Source of the DNA: CAZFQG01 sp964520785
GTDB taxonomy: Bacteria; Planctomycetota; Planctomycetia; Pirellulales; Thermoguttaceae
Length of the DNA: 16,660 nucleotides
Direction: 5' to 3'
NCBI GenBank assembly: GCA_964520785.1
Contig: CAZFQG010000147.1
Location: 1-16,660, forward strand
The position numbers were made by a program, and so were the translations under genes. This document shows, piece by piece, positions 6,632 to 15,057 of the stretch. A model generated the notes under the pieces. That model saw nothing but the letters and a program-made list of their open reading frames with translations, did no database searches and was not told the origin of the DNA. Position 1 is the first letter of the stretch. Each line of letters begins with the position of its first letter.

Positions 6632-9600
6632 ATGCGTATCTTCGTTTTGACACTGACAATCCTCATCCTTCTTCCCCTGGGCGGCGGCTCATCGATTCTA
6701 GCTGACTGGCCGACGCACCGCGCCGACGCCGCGCGGAGCGGGTATGTGTCCGGGACCGTGCCGGCGGAACTCCACGCCGTGTGGACGTTTCGCTCGGAGA
6801 ACCCTCCCCAGCGTGCGTGGCCCATGTCCCGGCGAATGAAGTTCGACCAGGCGTTTCAGCCGATCGTGGTGGACGACCTGGTCATCTTCGGCAGTTCGGC
6901 CGACGGCCGCATTCTTGCCTTGGATGCGGCAACGGGAAAAACAACGTGGACGTTCTACACGCAAGCCCCGGTCCGGTTCGCTCCTGCGGCCTGGAAGGAC
7001 CGCCTCTTCATTGGTGGGGATGACGGATTCTTTTACTGCCTCGCGATTGCCGATGGTCGGCTCCTTTGGAAGAAGCTTGGCGGACCTGAAGAGGATCGCC
7101 TTCTGGGGAATGACCGGATGATCGCCCGGTGGCCGGTCCGAGGCGGGGCGGTCGTCGAAGGAGACATCGTCTATTTCGGGGCCGGAATCTGGCCCACCGA
7201 GGGAATCCACCTCTACGCACTCAATACCTCGGACGGAGAAATACGCTGGAAAAACGACGAATCCGGCTCGATCGAGATGCCTCAGCCGCATCCTGGGGCG
7301 GACGCCGCCAGCGGGATTTCCTCTCAGGGGTATTTCGCCCTTGGCGAGAAGCACTTCTTCGTCCCGACGGGCCGTGCGGTACCCGCCGTTTTCGACAAGA
7401 CGGATGGAACATTCAAGTGCTTTCAACTGCAAGCAAACGGCAAACGCGGGGGCGCGGACGTGATGGCCTTAGGGGATGCCCTCGTCAACGCGAACTACGT
7501 CTACGATGCCGACACCCAGACGATCCGCGGCGCGGTTGGATCTCCCTGTGCGGCCCATCCCGAGTTCCTCCTCTCGTTCAGTAAGGGCAAGCTCATCGCC
7601 CACGACGCGGCTTCTCTCTGGAACGCGAAGGAGGTTCCCGATCGTGACGGCAAGGCAACGCGTCGCGTCGTCCAACTTACCCCTCCGGTTTGGACTATCG
7701 ACGCCCCGATCACCGACGTCGCCGAGATGATCGCCGTCGGTGACACGCTGATCCTCGGCGGCAAGGACCGAATCGCCGGAGTAAGTCTGGACTCGAAGGA
7801 GACGCTCTGGATCCAGCCGGTCGACGGACTCGCGGCCGGGTTGGCCTTCGCCGGCGGAAGACTCGTCGTTTCAACCGACAAGGGGGCAATCCATTGTTTC
7901 GCCGCGAAAGACGCCCCCATCGTCGACGCACGGCCGGCGGATTCCCCCGGCCGGCCCGGCGCGGAGCAACCCTTGGCGGAGGCCGCGAGGGAGGTAATCA
8001 AGAAGACCGGGGTGACCGCCGGCTACTGCCTGGATATCGCAGCCGGCGAAGCCCGCCTCGCGGAGGCCCTGGTCCGTCAGAGCGACCTCTACGTCATCGC
8101 GGTCGAAAAAGACGCCGAAGCGGTCGCCGCGGCCCGCAAGCGGTTGGACGCGGCCGGCCTGCTCGGCGCGCGGGTCGCCGTCATTCAGGCCGATCCGGCC
8201 ACGGTCAAACTGCCTCGCTACTTCGCCGATCTGGTCGTTTCCGGCCGGAGCGCGTCCGGCGAACCGGTCGAGGCCTTTCGCGGAACCATCGACCACGTCC
8301 TGCGGCCGTGCGGCGGCATCTCTTGCCTGGGTACGGCCGGGGACCTCGAAATCACCCCCCTCGGTCCGCTCGAAGGGGCCGGATCGTGGACGCATCAGTA
8401 CTGCGACACGGCGAATACGCTCTGCTCAACCGATACTCTGGCCAAGGCGCCGTTGCGGATGCTCTGGTTCCGGGACGTCGACTTCATCATGCCCAACCGG
8501 CACGGCCGCGGACCGGCGCCGCTGGTTCGTGACGGGCGGCTCTTCATGCAAGGAATCAACGGCGTCCGCGCGGTGAACCTCTACAACGGCCGCCCATTGT
8601 GGACGGTGGAGTTTCCCGGGATACTCGCGAAGTATCACCAGGAACATCTAACCGGCGTGGCGAACACGCAGTCGAATTTCTGCCTGGGTGATGACTGTCT
8701 CTACATCCACAAAGGGGACGTCTGTACCGTGCTCGATTTGGCGACCGGCGAAAAACGGGCCGAACTCGCCCCTCCGAGCCGGGCCGATGGATCGGCGGGA
8801 ACCTGGGGTTTCCTCGCTTATCGCGACGGGATACTCTACGGGTCGCTCGCCAATACGCGGCATCTCATGCGATACGCCTTCGGACAATCGGACATGGATC
8901 GGCTGTTTACCGAATCGGACACATTCTTCGCCATGGATCCGAAATCGGGCACGGTGCTCTGGCGTTACGACGCCGAGGACTCGATCCGCCACAATGCGAT
9001 TGCGATCGGCGCAAACCTCGTCTACCTGATCGACCGTCCCATCGCTCCGTTGGATGATTACCGCGTCTACCCGACGCGGGCCCGGCAGAAGGTGGATCCG
9101 GCCAAGGACGAGCAAGGAAATCCCCTGCCGACGCGGCACGAACCGGGAACCCTCCTGGCGCTCGAGCGAAAGACGGGGAAGACCGCGTGGAGGGCTCCGG
9201 AAGACGTCTCCGGCACGGTCCTGGCGCTAAGCGAACCGCACGATACGCTGCTAATGGCGTTCCAGCCGACGCGGTTCAGCCTCGACTCCGACGCTGGAAA
9301 CCAAATGACCGCGTATCGCGCCTCGACCGGCGAACGACTATGGAACATCGAGGCCGCCTATCGCAGCCGGATTGTCATCAACGACACGACCATCTACGCC
9401 GAACCGGGCGCCTGGAACCTCCTCACCGGCGAGCCCAGGCAGTTCGACTTGCAGCGATCCTATGGGTGCGGCACCCTTTCCAGCAGCCCCCACCTGCTCC
9501 TCTTCCGCTCCGCGACGTTCTCCTACTGCGACCTCGACGGTGACGGCGACCTGACCAACTACGGCGGAATTCGCCCCGGCTGCTGGATCAACGTCATCCC

Positions 9601-9694
9601 GGCCGGCGGCGTGGTCACCATGGCCGACGCCGCCAGTTGGTGCAGTTGCAGCTATCTCATGCAGGCGACCATCGCCATGGAGCCGACCGAGTAA
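6632..9694 (+). CDS. Exported PQQ-like beta-propeller protein with methyltransferase-like insert
   Basis: A 1020-residue exported protein. A longer frame opens at 6554, but the ATG at 6632 has GGGAG 6 bases upstream and begins a clean signal peptide (1-24, hydrophobic core IFVLTLTILILLPL, probable cleavage after ILA). Propeller blades of the PQQ/BamB type recur: LALDAATGKTTWTF (95-108), CLAIADGRLLWK (136-147), LYALNTSDGEIRWK (194-207), AVNLYNGRPLWTVE (647-660), FAMDPKSGTVLWRYD (766-780), LLALERKTGKTAWR (841-854) and TAYRASTGERLWNIE (893-907). Residues about 445-585 are not propeller but resemble a class I methyltransferase with a degraded SAM loop. A calcium-loop-like DLDGDGD (967-973) and a Cys-containing tail (C984, C1004, C1006) follow. 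Quinone binding is not shown; many relatives are structural or binding proteins. Its stop is 3 bases from the converging mfd stop. Confidence 0.9.
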   Translation: MRIFVLTLTILILLPLGGGSSILADWPTHRADAARSGYVSGTVPAELHAVWTFRSENPPQRAWPMSRRMKFDQAFQPIVVDDLVIFGSSADGRILALDAATGKTTWTFYTQAPVRFAPAAWKDRLFIGGDDGFFYCLAIADGRLLWKKLGGPEEDRLLGNDRMIARWPVRGGAVVEGDIVYFGAGIWPTEGIHLYALNTSDGEIRWKNDESGSIEMPQPHPGADAASGISSQGYFALGEKHFFVPTGRAVPAVFDKTDGTFKCFQLQANGKRGGADVMALGDALVNANYVYDADTQTIRGAVGSPCAAHPEFLLSFSKGKLIAHDAASLWNAKEVPDRDGKATRRVVQLTPPVWTIDAPITDVAEMIAVGDTLILGGKDRIAGVSLDSKETLWIQPVDGLAAGLAFAGGRLVVSTDKGAIHCFAAKDAPIVDARPADSPGRPGAEQPLAEAAREVIKKTGVTAGYCLDIAAGEARLAEALVRQSDLYVIAVEKDAEAVAAARKRLDAAGLLGARVAVIQADPATVKLPRYFADLVVSGRSASGEPVEAFRGTIDHVLRPCGGISCLGTAGDLEITPLGPLEGAGSWTHQYCDTANTLCSTDTLAKAPLRMLWFRDVDFIMPNRHGRGPAPLVRDGRLFMQGINGVRAVNLYNGRPLWTVEFPGILAKYHQEHLTGVANTQSNFCLGDDCLYIHKGDVCTVLDLATGEKRAELAPPSRADGSAGTWGFLAYRDGILYGSLANTRHLMRYAFGQSDMDRLFTESDTFFAMDPKSGTVLWRYDAEDSIRHNAIAIGANLVYLIDRPIAPLDDYRVYPTRARQKVDPAKDEQGNPLPTRHEPGTLLALERKTGKTAWRAPEDVSGTVLALSEPHDTLLMAFQPTRFSLDSDAGNQMTAYRASTGERLWNIEAAYRSRIVINDTTIYAEPGAWNLLTGEPRQFDLQRSYGCGTLSSSPHLLLFRSATFSYCDLDGDGDLTNYGGIRPGCWINVIPAGGVVTMADAASWCSCSYLMQATIAMEPTE

Positions 9695-9697
9695 GAA

Positions 9698-12600
9698 CTA
9701 TCCGCCCAACATCGCCTCCACGCGGTCCAGTACGGCGTCGTCAAGAATTCCGGTACCGTCCAACGGCAGGTAGGCGGTCCGTTTGTCGGCGAAGCGCAGG
9801 ACGTTGCCGCGCAGCCGCGACAGGGCTTCCACCTTGGCGCGGTTGAAGAAGCTGAACACGATGAATCCGTCTTCCAGGTGAATCCGGTTGATCCCGTGCC
9901 GGTGGGCCGCCAGGCGGATCGACCCCAGCCGGAGCATCCGCGCGACCGGTTCCGGCGGACTTCCGAAGCGGTCCTGAATCTCCACCTCCAGGTCGCGGAG
10001 TTCCTCCTCGTCCGTCACCCGCGCCAGCCGCCGGTAGAGATCGATCTTTGCCCGCTGGTCGGGAATGAAGCTTTTCGGGATATAGGCCTCGCACGGCAGG
10101 TCCAGGTCGACCTCGACGGCCATTTTCGGCGGCAGGTTCTGGAGGCGGCGCGCCGCCTGTTCGAGCAGTTGACAATACAGTTCGTAACCGACCAGGTCGA
10201 TATGGCCGCTCTGCTGGGTACCCAGGAGGTTCCCCGCCCCGCGGATTTCCAGATCGCGCATGGCGATGGCGAACCCGGCCCCCATCTCGCTGTATTCCTG
10301 GATGGCGCCCAGCCGCTTCACGGCGGTCGGCGTGAGGACCTTGACCGGATCGACCAGCAGATAGCAGTAGGCGCGGTGCTTGTACCGCCCTACCCGGCCG
10401 CGGAGCTGGTGCAGATCGGCCAGGCCGTAGCGGTCGGCCTCGTCGATGAAGATCGTGTTCGCATTGGGAATATCGAGCCCGCTTTCGATAATCGTCGTAC
10501 TCAAAAGGACGTCGAATTTGTGATCGACGAAGTCGAGCATCACCTTCTCCAGCCGCGCCTCCGGCATCTGGGCATGGCCGATCTTGATCTTCGCCTCGGG
10601 CACGATTTGGGAGAGCTTCTTCTTGATGACGTCGATATCCTGCACGCGGTTGTGGACGAAGAATATCTGCCCGTCGCGGTTGAGTTCGCGGATGATCGCG
10701 TTGCGGATGACGTCGGGGTCGAACCGCGTGACCCGCGTCTCGACCGGGAGCCGGTCTTCCGGGGCGGTCTCGAGGTTGGAGATGTCGCGGATGCCCATGA
10801 GCGACATGTACAGCGTCCGCGGGATGGGAGTCGCCGTNNNNNNNNNNCGCTCCTTCACGGCGACGCCGAATCGCTGCTCCTCGTCGATGATCACCAGCCC
10901 CAGGTTGTGGAACCGGACGTCCGCGGAGACGAGCCGGTGCGTTCCGATGACGATGTCGATTCCGCCCAGCGCGAGCCGTTCGATCGTCTTGGCCTGCTGG
11001 GCCTTGGAGGAGAACCGCGAGAGGACGGCGATTTCGAATGGAAACTCGGCCATCCGCCGCGAGAAGGTCCGGTAGTGCTGCTCCGCCAGAACGGTCGTCG
11101 GGACGAGCATCGCCACCTGATATCCGCTGTCGACCGCCTTGAACGCCGCCCGCATGGCGACTTCCGTCTTCCCGAACCCGACATCGCCGCAGAGGAGGCG
11201 GTCCATCGGCCGCGGCAGTTCCATGTCGTGGTTCACCGAGGCGATCGCGCGGATTTGATCTTCCGTTTCGGTATAGGAAAAGGCGGCGCCGAACTCGAGT
11301 TGCCAGGGCGTGTCCTCCTGGAAACGGATTCCCGGCCGCGACGCCCGTGACGCCTGCACCTCGAGCAACTCGGCGGCCAGATCGTCCACGGCCCTTTGCA
11401 CGGTGGCCTTGCGGCGCTGCCAGGCCGTTCCGCCGAGTTTCGCCAGGGTCGGCCGCATCCGGGAGCCGCCGACGTATTTCTGCACCAGGCCGATCTTCGA
11501 CGCCGGGACGTACAGCCGCGTCCCGCCGCGGAATTCGAGGGCCAAATGCTCCTCGATATGCTCCCCCTTCTCGATCAATTCCATACCCCGGTAGCGCGCG
11601 ATCCCGTGTGCCAGATGTACCACCAGATCACCGGGCCGCAAGTCCAGAAACGTGTCGATTACCCGTCCAAGCCGCCGCCGGCCCGTCCGGCGGATCTCCG
11701 TTCGCTGGAAGAGCTTGTCGCTGGAAAGAATCGTCAGCCCCTCATCGACCACCCGAAAACCGTCGGACAGCTTCCCGGTCGCGAAATGGAGCCGGTCTTC
11801 CACGGAGACTCGGGTATCGGCGAAGACATTCTCGAGGCGTTCGATCTCCGCCTCGGTGGGGCAGACGATGATCACGTCTTGCCCCTTCCCCACCTGATCG
11901 AGATGGTCGCGGACTCCGGCCAGATCGCCGCTGAACCGCTCGACCGATTCGATTCCCACGCGGGCGGTCGTTTCGAACGAGGAGACGGCCAGCCGCGACG
12001 CCGTCACCGAGGGGCACCGCAAAATCCGCTCCATCACCGCTCGGTAGGAATGCATCCGTTCGGGACGATCCAACCGTTCCAGGTAGTGCCGGGCCTGTTC
12101 CTCCAACTCCAACGGCTCGACCAGAAAGAACCAGCTTTCCGGCGGCAGAAAATCGGTCGCGAACCCCTGGTCCACCTCGTTCGGGTCGAGGAGCGTGATC
12201 TCCACCGCGTCAAGCGTTTCCAGGCTCCGCTGCGTCGCCACGTCGAACGCCCGGATCGAGTCGATTTCGTCCCCGAAGAACTCGATACGAATCGGATGGT
12301 CCCCGTCGGGGGCGAAGACATCGACGATGCCGCCGCGAACGGAGAACTCGCCGGGGAGTTCGACCGCGGTGGTGGGGTGAAACCTCGCCTCCGCGAGCCA
12401 CCGCGCCAGGTCCTCCATTTTTTCCGGCTGACCCCGCTCGAAGACCCGCGTTTTCGCCCCGAGGACCTCGCGCGCGGGGACCGGCTGGATCAGGCTTTGG
12501 ATGCAGGTAACCAGAACGCGTGGAATGTCAGTTCCGCCGAACCGCTTGAGAACGCGGATTCGCTCCCCGAAGAGTTCATCCTGAACCACCTTTTCGTGTG

Positions 12601-12889
12601 GAAGGACCTCCCGAGCGGGGAAACGCTCAGGGCTGAACGACGAGAAGACGGCCAGATCGTCAACGAAGAGGTCCGGGTCGTCCAGCTTGGGAGAGACGAC
12701 GATGAGTGTTTTTGGCGCGGTCCCGGCGAGTGCCGCGGCGGCTGGCGCGCAGGCCGACCCCCAGATTCCGTCCAGCGTGGCCGCCTCGCCGCGAAGCATG
12801 GCGGCCGTCAGCCGGGCGAAATCGTCTCGGCCCCCCCATCGACGTGGAAGACCGATGAGACGCTCGGAAGCAACCGAAATAGTCGCCAT
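9698..12889 (-). CDS. mfd: Mfd, transcription-repair coupling factor (interrupted by assembly gap)
   Basis: Mfd is a DNA translocase that removes RNA polymerase stalled at lesions and recruits UvrA. Residues here are numbered from the ATG at 12889; a TTG one codon upstream is an alternative. The UvrB-homology region includes GEFSVRGGIVDVF (about 180-192). The CarD-like RNA-polymerase-interacting domain is at about 415-475 (LRPGDLVVHLAHGIARYRG). Helicase motifs follow: Walker A GDVGFGKTE (568-576), DEEQ box (669-672), TATPIPRT (685-692) and QLRGRVGR (828-835). The TRCF C-terminal domain covers about 920-1060. At roughly 1063 residues it is shorter than E. coli Mfd (1148). Ten Ns (10838-10847) sit between KER and TATPIPRT; about 13 residues are usual there and only three codons remain. 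No strong Shine-Dalgarno is visible, but the upstream promoter is excellent. Confidence 0.97.
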   Translation of the reverse strand: MATISVASERLIGLPRRWGGRDDFARLTAAMLRGEAATLDGIWGSACAPAAAALAGTAPKTLIVVSPKLDDPDLFVDDLAVFSSFSPERFPAREVLPHEKVVQDELFGERIRVLKRFGGTDIPRVLVTCIQSLIQPVPAREVLGAKTRVFERGQPEKMEDLARWLAEARFHPTTAVELPGEFSVRGGIVDVFAPDGDHPIRIEFFGDEIDSIRAFDVATQRSLETLDAVEITLLDPNEVDQGFATDFLPPESWFFLVEPLELEEQARHYLERLDRPERMHSYRAVMERILRCPSVTASRLAVSSFETTARVGIESVERFSGDLAGVRDHLDQVGKGQDVIIVCPTEAEIERLENVFADTRVSVEDRLHFATGKLSDGFRVVDEGLTILSSDKLFQRTEIRRTGRRRLGRVIDTFLDLRPGDLVVHLAHGIARYRGMELIEKGEHIEEHLALEFRGGTRLYVPASKIGLVQKYVGGSRMRPTLAKLGGTAWQRRKATVQRAVDDLAAELLEVQASRASRPGIRFQEDTPWQLEFGAAFSYTETEDQIRAIASVNHDMELPRPMDRLLCGDVGFGKTEVAMRAAFKAVDSGYQVAMLVPTTVLAEQHYRTFSRRMAEFPFEIAVLSRFSSKAQQAKTIERLALGGIDIVIGTHRLVSADVRFHNLGLVIIDEEQRFGVAVKEXXXXTATPIPRTLYMSLMGIRDISNLETAPEDRLPVETRVTRFDPDVIRNAIIRELNRDGQIFFVHNRVQDIDVIKKKLSQIVPEAKIKIGHAQMPEARLEKVMLDFVDHKFDVLLSTTIIESGLDIPNANTIFIDEADRYGLADLHQLRGRVGRYKHRAYCYLLVDPVKVLTPTAVKRLGAIQEYSEMGAGFAIAMRDLEIRGAGNLLGTQQSGHIDLVGYELYCQLLEQAARRLQNLPPKMAVEVDLDLPCEAYIPKSFIPDQRAKIDLYRRLARVTDEEELRDLEVEIQDRFGSPPEPVARMLRLGSIRLAAHRHGINRIHLEDGFIVFSFFNRAKVEALSRLRGNVLRFADKRTAYLPLDGTGILDDAVLDRVEAMLGG
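10838..10847. other. Assembly gap (10 Ns) inside mfd
   Basis: Ten Ns join two contigs or mark uncalled bases. On the coding strand the frame continues across it: the codon before the gap reads CGn, which is Arg whatever the third base, fitting the conserved KER of Mfd. Comparison with E. coli Mfd suggests roughly 40 bases are truly absent, so the Ns are a placeholder and not a measured length. 10 and 40 leave the same reading frame, which explains why translation stays in register. Confidence 0.95.
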
Positions 12890-12926
12890 CAAGAAAATCT
12901 GTTATGATTCGATCCGAATTCAGGGT

Positions 12927-12955
12927 ATTCTAGCGCGTACCCCCATTGGCGTCAA
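12927..12955 (-). promoter_or_regulatory. sigma70-type promoter of mfd
   Basis: On the minus strand a -35 box TTGACG (12950-12955, five of six consensus) and a -10 box TAGAAT (12927-12932, five of six) are separated by exactly 17 bases. Transcription would begin near 12920, leaving about a 30-base leader before the mfd ATG at 12889. This is the best promoter match I found in the window. It lies in the 104-base region shared with the divergent prepilin peptidase gene. Confidence 0.65.
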
Positions 12956-12996
12956 TACGAACACGGCTCACTCGTAACGCATAAATCCTGACAATT

Positions 12997-13857
12997 ATGA
13001 TTTTCTTTGCCGCCTTCATACTCGGAGCCGTCATCGGGAGCTTCCTGAACGTCCTCGTCTACCGGCTTCCAGAGGGGATGAGCTTGGTCTCTCCGGCCTC
13101 CCACTGCCCAAAATGCGGCCACCCCATCCGGCCGTACGACAACATCCCGATCCTCGGCTGGCTGATCCTCCACGGCCGGTGCCGGGACTGCCAAGAGTCA
13201 ATTTCCGCTAGGTATCCAATCGTGGAGTTAGTAACGGCGTTGTTGTTCGTGGCGGTCGCCGTCGCCGAGCAAAACGCCCTCTCGGCGGCGGCCGCGCATT
13301 CGGAGTCGTCCACCCGGATGCTAGCCGCCGAGCACGCACCGGTGGAACTCCCGCCGCCGGACTACTTCAGGGGCGCCGGCCGCTTTTTCTACCGCGCGTT
13401 CCTGGTGAGCGGGCTCTGGGCCGCCCTCCTGATCCAGCTCGACGGCAACCGGATCCCGTGGCGATTCTTCCTGGTGATGCTTCTCGTCGGGTGTCTCCTA
13501 CCTGTCCTTTGGCCCTCGCTGCATCCGATCCCCGTTCTCGTGCCGCCGATCGACGCCGCCGAGCCGGTCGCCGAACGGATCAAAATGGCCTTGGGACTCA
13601 TCCCCGGCCTGGGATTGTTGGCCGTTACCCGTTTTCTGAAAGCGCGCCCCCTGATGCTCGAAGCCACGGCGTGTCTGGCCGTCTCGGGCGCGTTTCTGGG
13701 GTTTCATGCCGCCGTCGTGCTCGGAGGGTTCCTACTCCTCGACTTCCTCATCCTGCTCGCTCGTGGAAAGCGTTCTCTTCCGCTTCTTCTCCTTCCGACC
13801 GCTTGGCTTCTTCTGGGATCATTGTCAATTCTCTTCAGCCCGCCTTTGGGCCGTTGA
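12997..13857 (+). CDS. Divergent prepilin peptidase (A24) family membrane protein, active site apparently degenerate
   Basis: A 286-residue polytopic membrane protein. The N-terminal third is a clear prepilin peptidase domain: ILGAVIGSFLNVLVYRLP (8-25), then SHCPKCGHPIRPYDNIPILGW (35-55) and CRDC (62-65), giving two CxxC pairs (C37/C40, C62/C65), probably zinc-binding. In active enzymes cytoplasmic leader cleavage needs an Asp before LPD and a second in GxGD. Here the first region reads LIQLDGNRIPW (145-155), with Q147 where the first Asp is expected and D149 two residues later. The region before GAFLG (231-235) reads PLMLEATACLAVS, with no GxGD. It may be inactive, use other residues, or have a new role. 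An extra segment of about 45 residues (95-140) separates the halves. No Shine-Dalgarno is visible before the ATG. Confidence 0.8.
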   Translation: MIFFAAFILGAVIGSFLNVLVYRLPEGMSLVSPASHCPKCGHPIRPYDNIPILGWLILHGRCRDCQESISARYPIVELVTALLFVAVAVAEQNALSAAAAHSESSTRMLAAEHAPVELPPPDYFRGAGRFFYRAFLVSGLWAALLIQLDGNRIPWRFFLVMLLVGCLLPVLWPSLHPIPVLVPPIDAAEPVAERIKMALGLIPGLGLLAVTRFLKARPLMLEATACLAVSGAFLGFHAAVVLGGFLLLDFLILLARGKRSLPLLLLPTAWLLLGSLSILFSPPLGR

Positions 13858-14059
13858 AACCCTCGATCCGTCCCGTTTCGATCGAATTGCTTCGATTCCC
13901 GAAAACGAATCAAGGGATTCCCCATGAAGAAAGCCGGTCCCACAGTCGCGCGGCACGTATCGCCCGGCATTACTTCGCCCCTTCCTCCGCGGTTGCCAGG
14001 CCCTCCTCGGATCGCGCGCCGCCCAGAAATAGCGTCCGTCTGGATGGATGTTGAGCGGA

Positions 14060-14929
14060 CTACTCCCCTTCCGCGTCCAAGTCACCGGCGGCGTACTGAA
14101 TCCCCCGGAGATAGTATTCCAAAACGGCGGAATCCCAGAAGACCTCTTTCTGGTGACCAAACGCACAGTAAAAGACGCGACCCTTCCCGTAGCGGTGAAT
14201 CCAGCTCAGCGGAAAGGGCTCCGCTTCCGCGCGGACGCCGGGGACCGTCATATCGGTCCCCTCCTTGTCGAGGCTCAGCAGGATCCGGCTGCGGCCGGGT
14301 CGGAAATGCGAGAAGGTGAATATCTCATCGGTATGCCGAAACGGCCCCTTACCGAACGGCTTCACCAATGGTGAATCGGGGGCGGCCACCTTCACCGACA
14401 CGGTCGACCCGGAATTCCAGGGATGGTCGACGGAGCAGCCTCCGAGCAAATCGATAAACTCCGGCCAATTCGGGTCGTACGAGGCCGAATGGACTCCCAC
14501 GATACCGCCGCCGTTCTTCACGAACTCGAACAGCGCCTCGCGCCGTCGCGGCTCGTCGATTCCCTTCTCGCAGTTGTTGTTGAAAATGACGACGTCGAAC
14601 CTTCTCAAGGACTCCGGCTCGAACATGGCCGAATCGCTGCTGAGTACCGGCTCAAACGCGCCAGTCTTCTCACCGAGAATCCGCGTGGCGGCGGCTCCCC
14701 AAGGAATCGAATCGTGCCGAAACGTGCGCCATTTCGAGTAGATCAAGACACGCCGTTTCGCCTTCGGTTCCACCGCCGGGCGCGACGGGCAGGCCTCGCG
14801 AATCCGTACCAAGTCCTCCGCGGGAACCCGCGTATCCGCCGTGTCCGCCTTTGCGGAGTCCCCAGACTCTTCGGCAAACGCCACGAAGTACAACGCCAAA
14901 ACAATCGCAGTCGAAATAGTAGATCGCAT
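14060..14929 (-). CDS. Secreted ThuA-like domain protein
   Basis: A 289-residue protein with a ThuA-like (trehalose utilisation, glutamine-amidotransferase-like) fold. Such proteins are abundant in planctomycetes and are usually linked to sugar metabolism, with no settled activity. The ATG at 14929 is supported by GGAGGAG 9 bases upstream and opens a signal peptide (1-19, core STAIVLALYFVAFA); the open frame continues upstream to 15016 without such support. Family landmarks are RRVLIYSKWRTFRHDSI (59-75), FDVVIFNNNC (111-120), GGGIVGVHSAS (140-150), the DEIFTF segment (201-206) and PLSWIHRYGKGRVFYCAFGH (240-259). It follows the amidase gene on the same strand after 128 bases and may be cotranscribed with it. 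The metabolic role is unknown. Confidence 0.9.
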   Translation of the reverse strand: MRSTISTAIVLALYFVAFAEESGDSAKADTADTRVPAEDLVRIREACPSRPAVEPKAKRRVLIYSKWRTFRHDSIPWGAAATRILGEKTGAFEPVLSSDSAMFEPESLRRFDVVIFNNNCEKGIDEPRRREALFEFVKNGGGIVGVHSASYDPNWPEFIDLLGGCSVDHPWNSGSTVSVKVAAPDSPLVKPFGKGPFRHTDEIFTFSHFRPGRSRILLSLDKEGTDMTVPGVRAEAEPFPLSWIHRYGKGRVFYCAFGHQKEVFWDSAVLEYYLRGIQYAAGDLDAEGE

Positions 14930-15005
14930 CGCAGGTATCTCCTCCATTCTTATTCTCGGACGTTTTTGCCCAGGCGAAATCCCACCTGCCCCCAACGGAA
15001 CGCCG

Positions 15006-15039
15006 CCGCGGAACACGCGGGTGACCTTCGATTCCGCGG
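15006..15039. repeat. 8-bp inverted repeat between amidase and ThuA genes
   Basis: CCGCGGAA (15006-15013) and TTCCGCGG (15032-15039) are perfect reverse complements around an 18-base loop, 19 bases past the amidase stop on its transcript. No T-run follows, so it is a weak terminator candidate. It may be an intercistronic hairpin that tunes expression or stability of the downstream ThuA message. Confidence 0.35.
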
Positions 15040-15057
15040 AGAAAGGCCACTCCTATT

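Noticed and set aside
6496..6705. Open frame continuing after the 19-codon ORF
   Set aside because: It has no ribosome-binding site, overlaps the true start of the propeller gene in another frame, and shows no recognisable motif.
9878..12907. Two long plus-strand open frames (490 and 503 codons) opposite mfd
   Set aside because: mfd has all its domain motifs on the minus strand. The plus-strand products show no family motifs and one even crosses the assembly gap.
13858..14059. Search for a small gene or terminator between the prepilin peptidase homologue and the ThuA-like gene
   Set aside because: Short frames here lack ribosome-binding sites and domain signs. The GATTC/GAATC match near 13893-13910 is only five bases, so no feature is supported.
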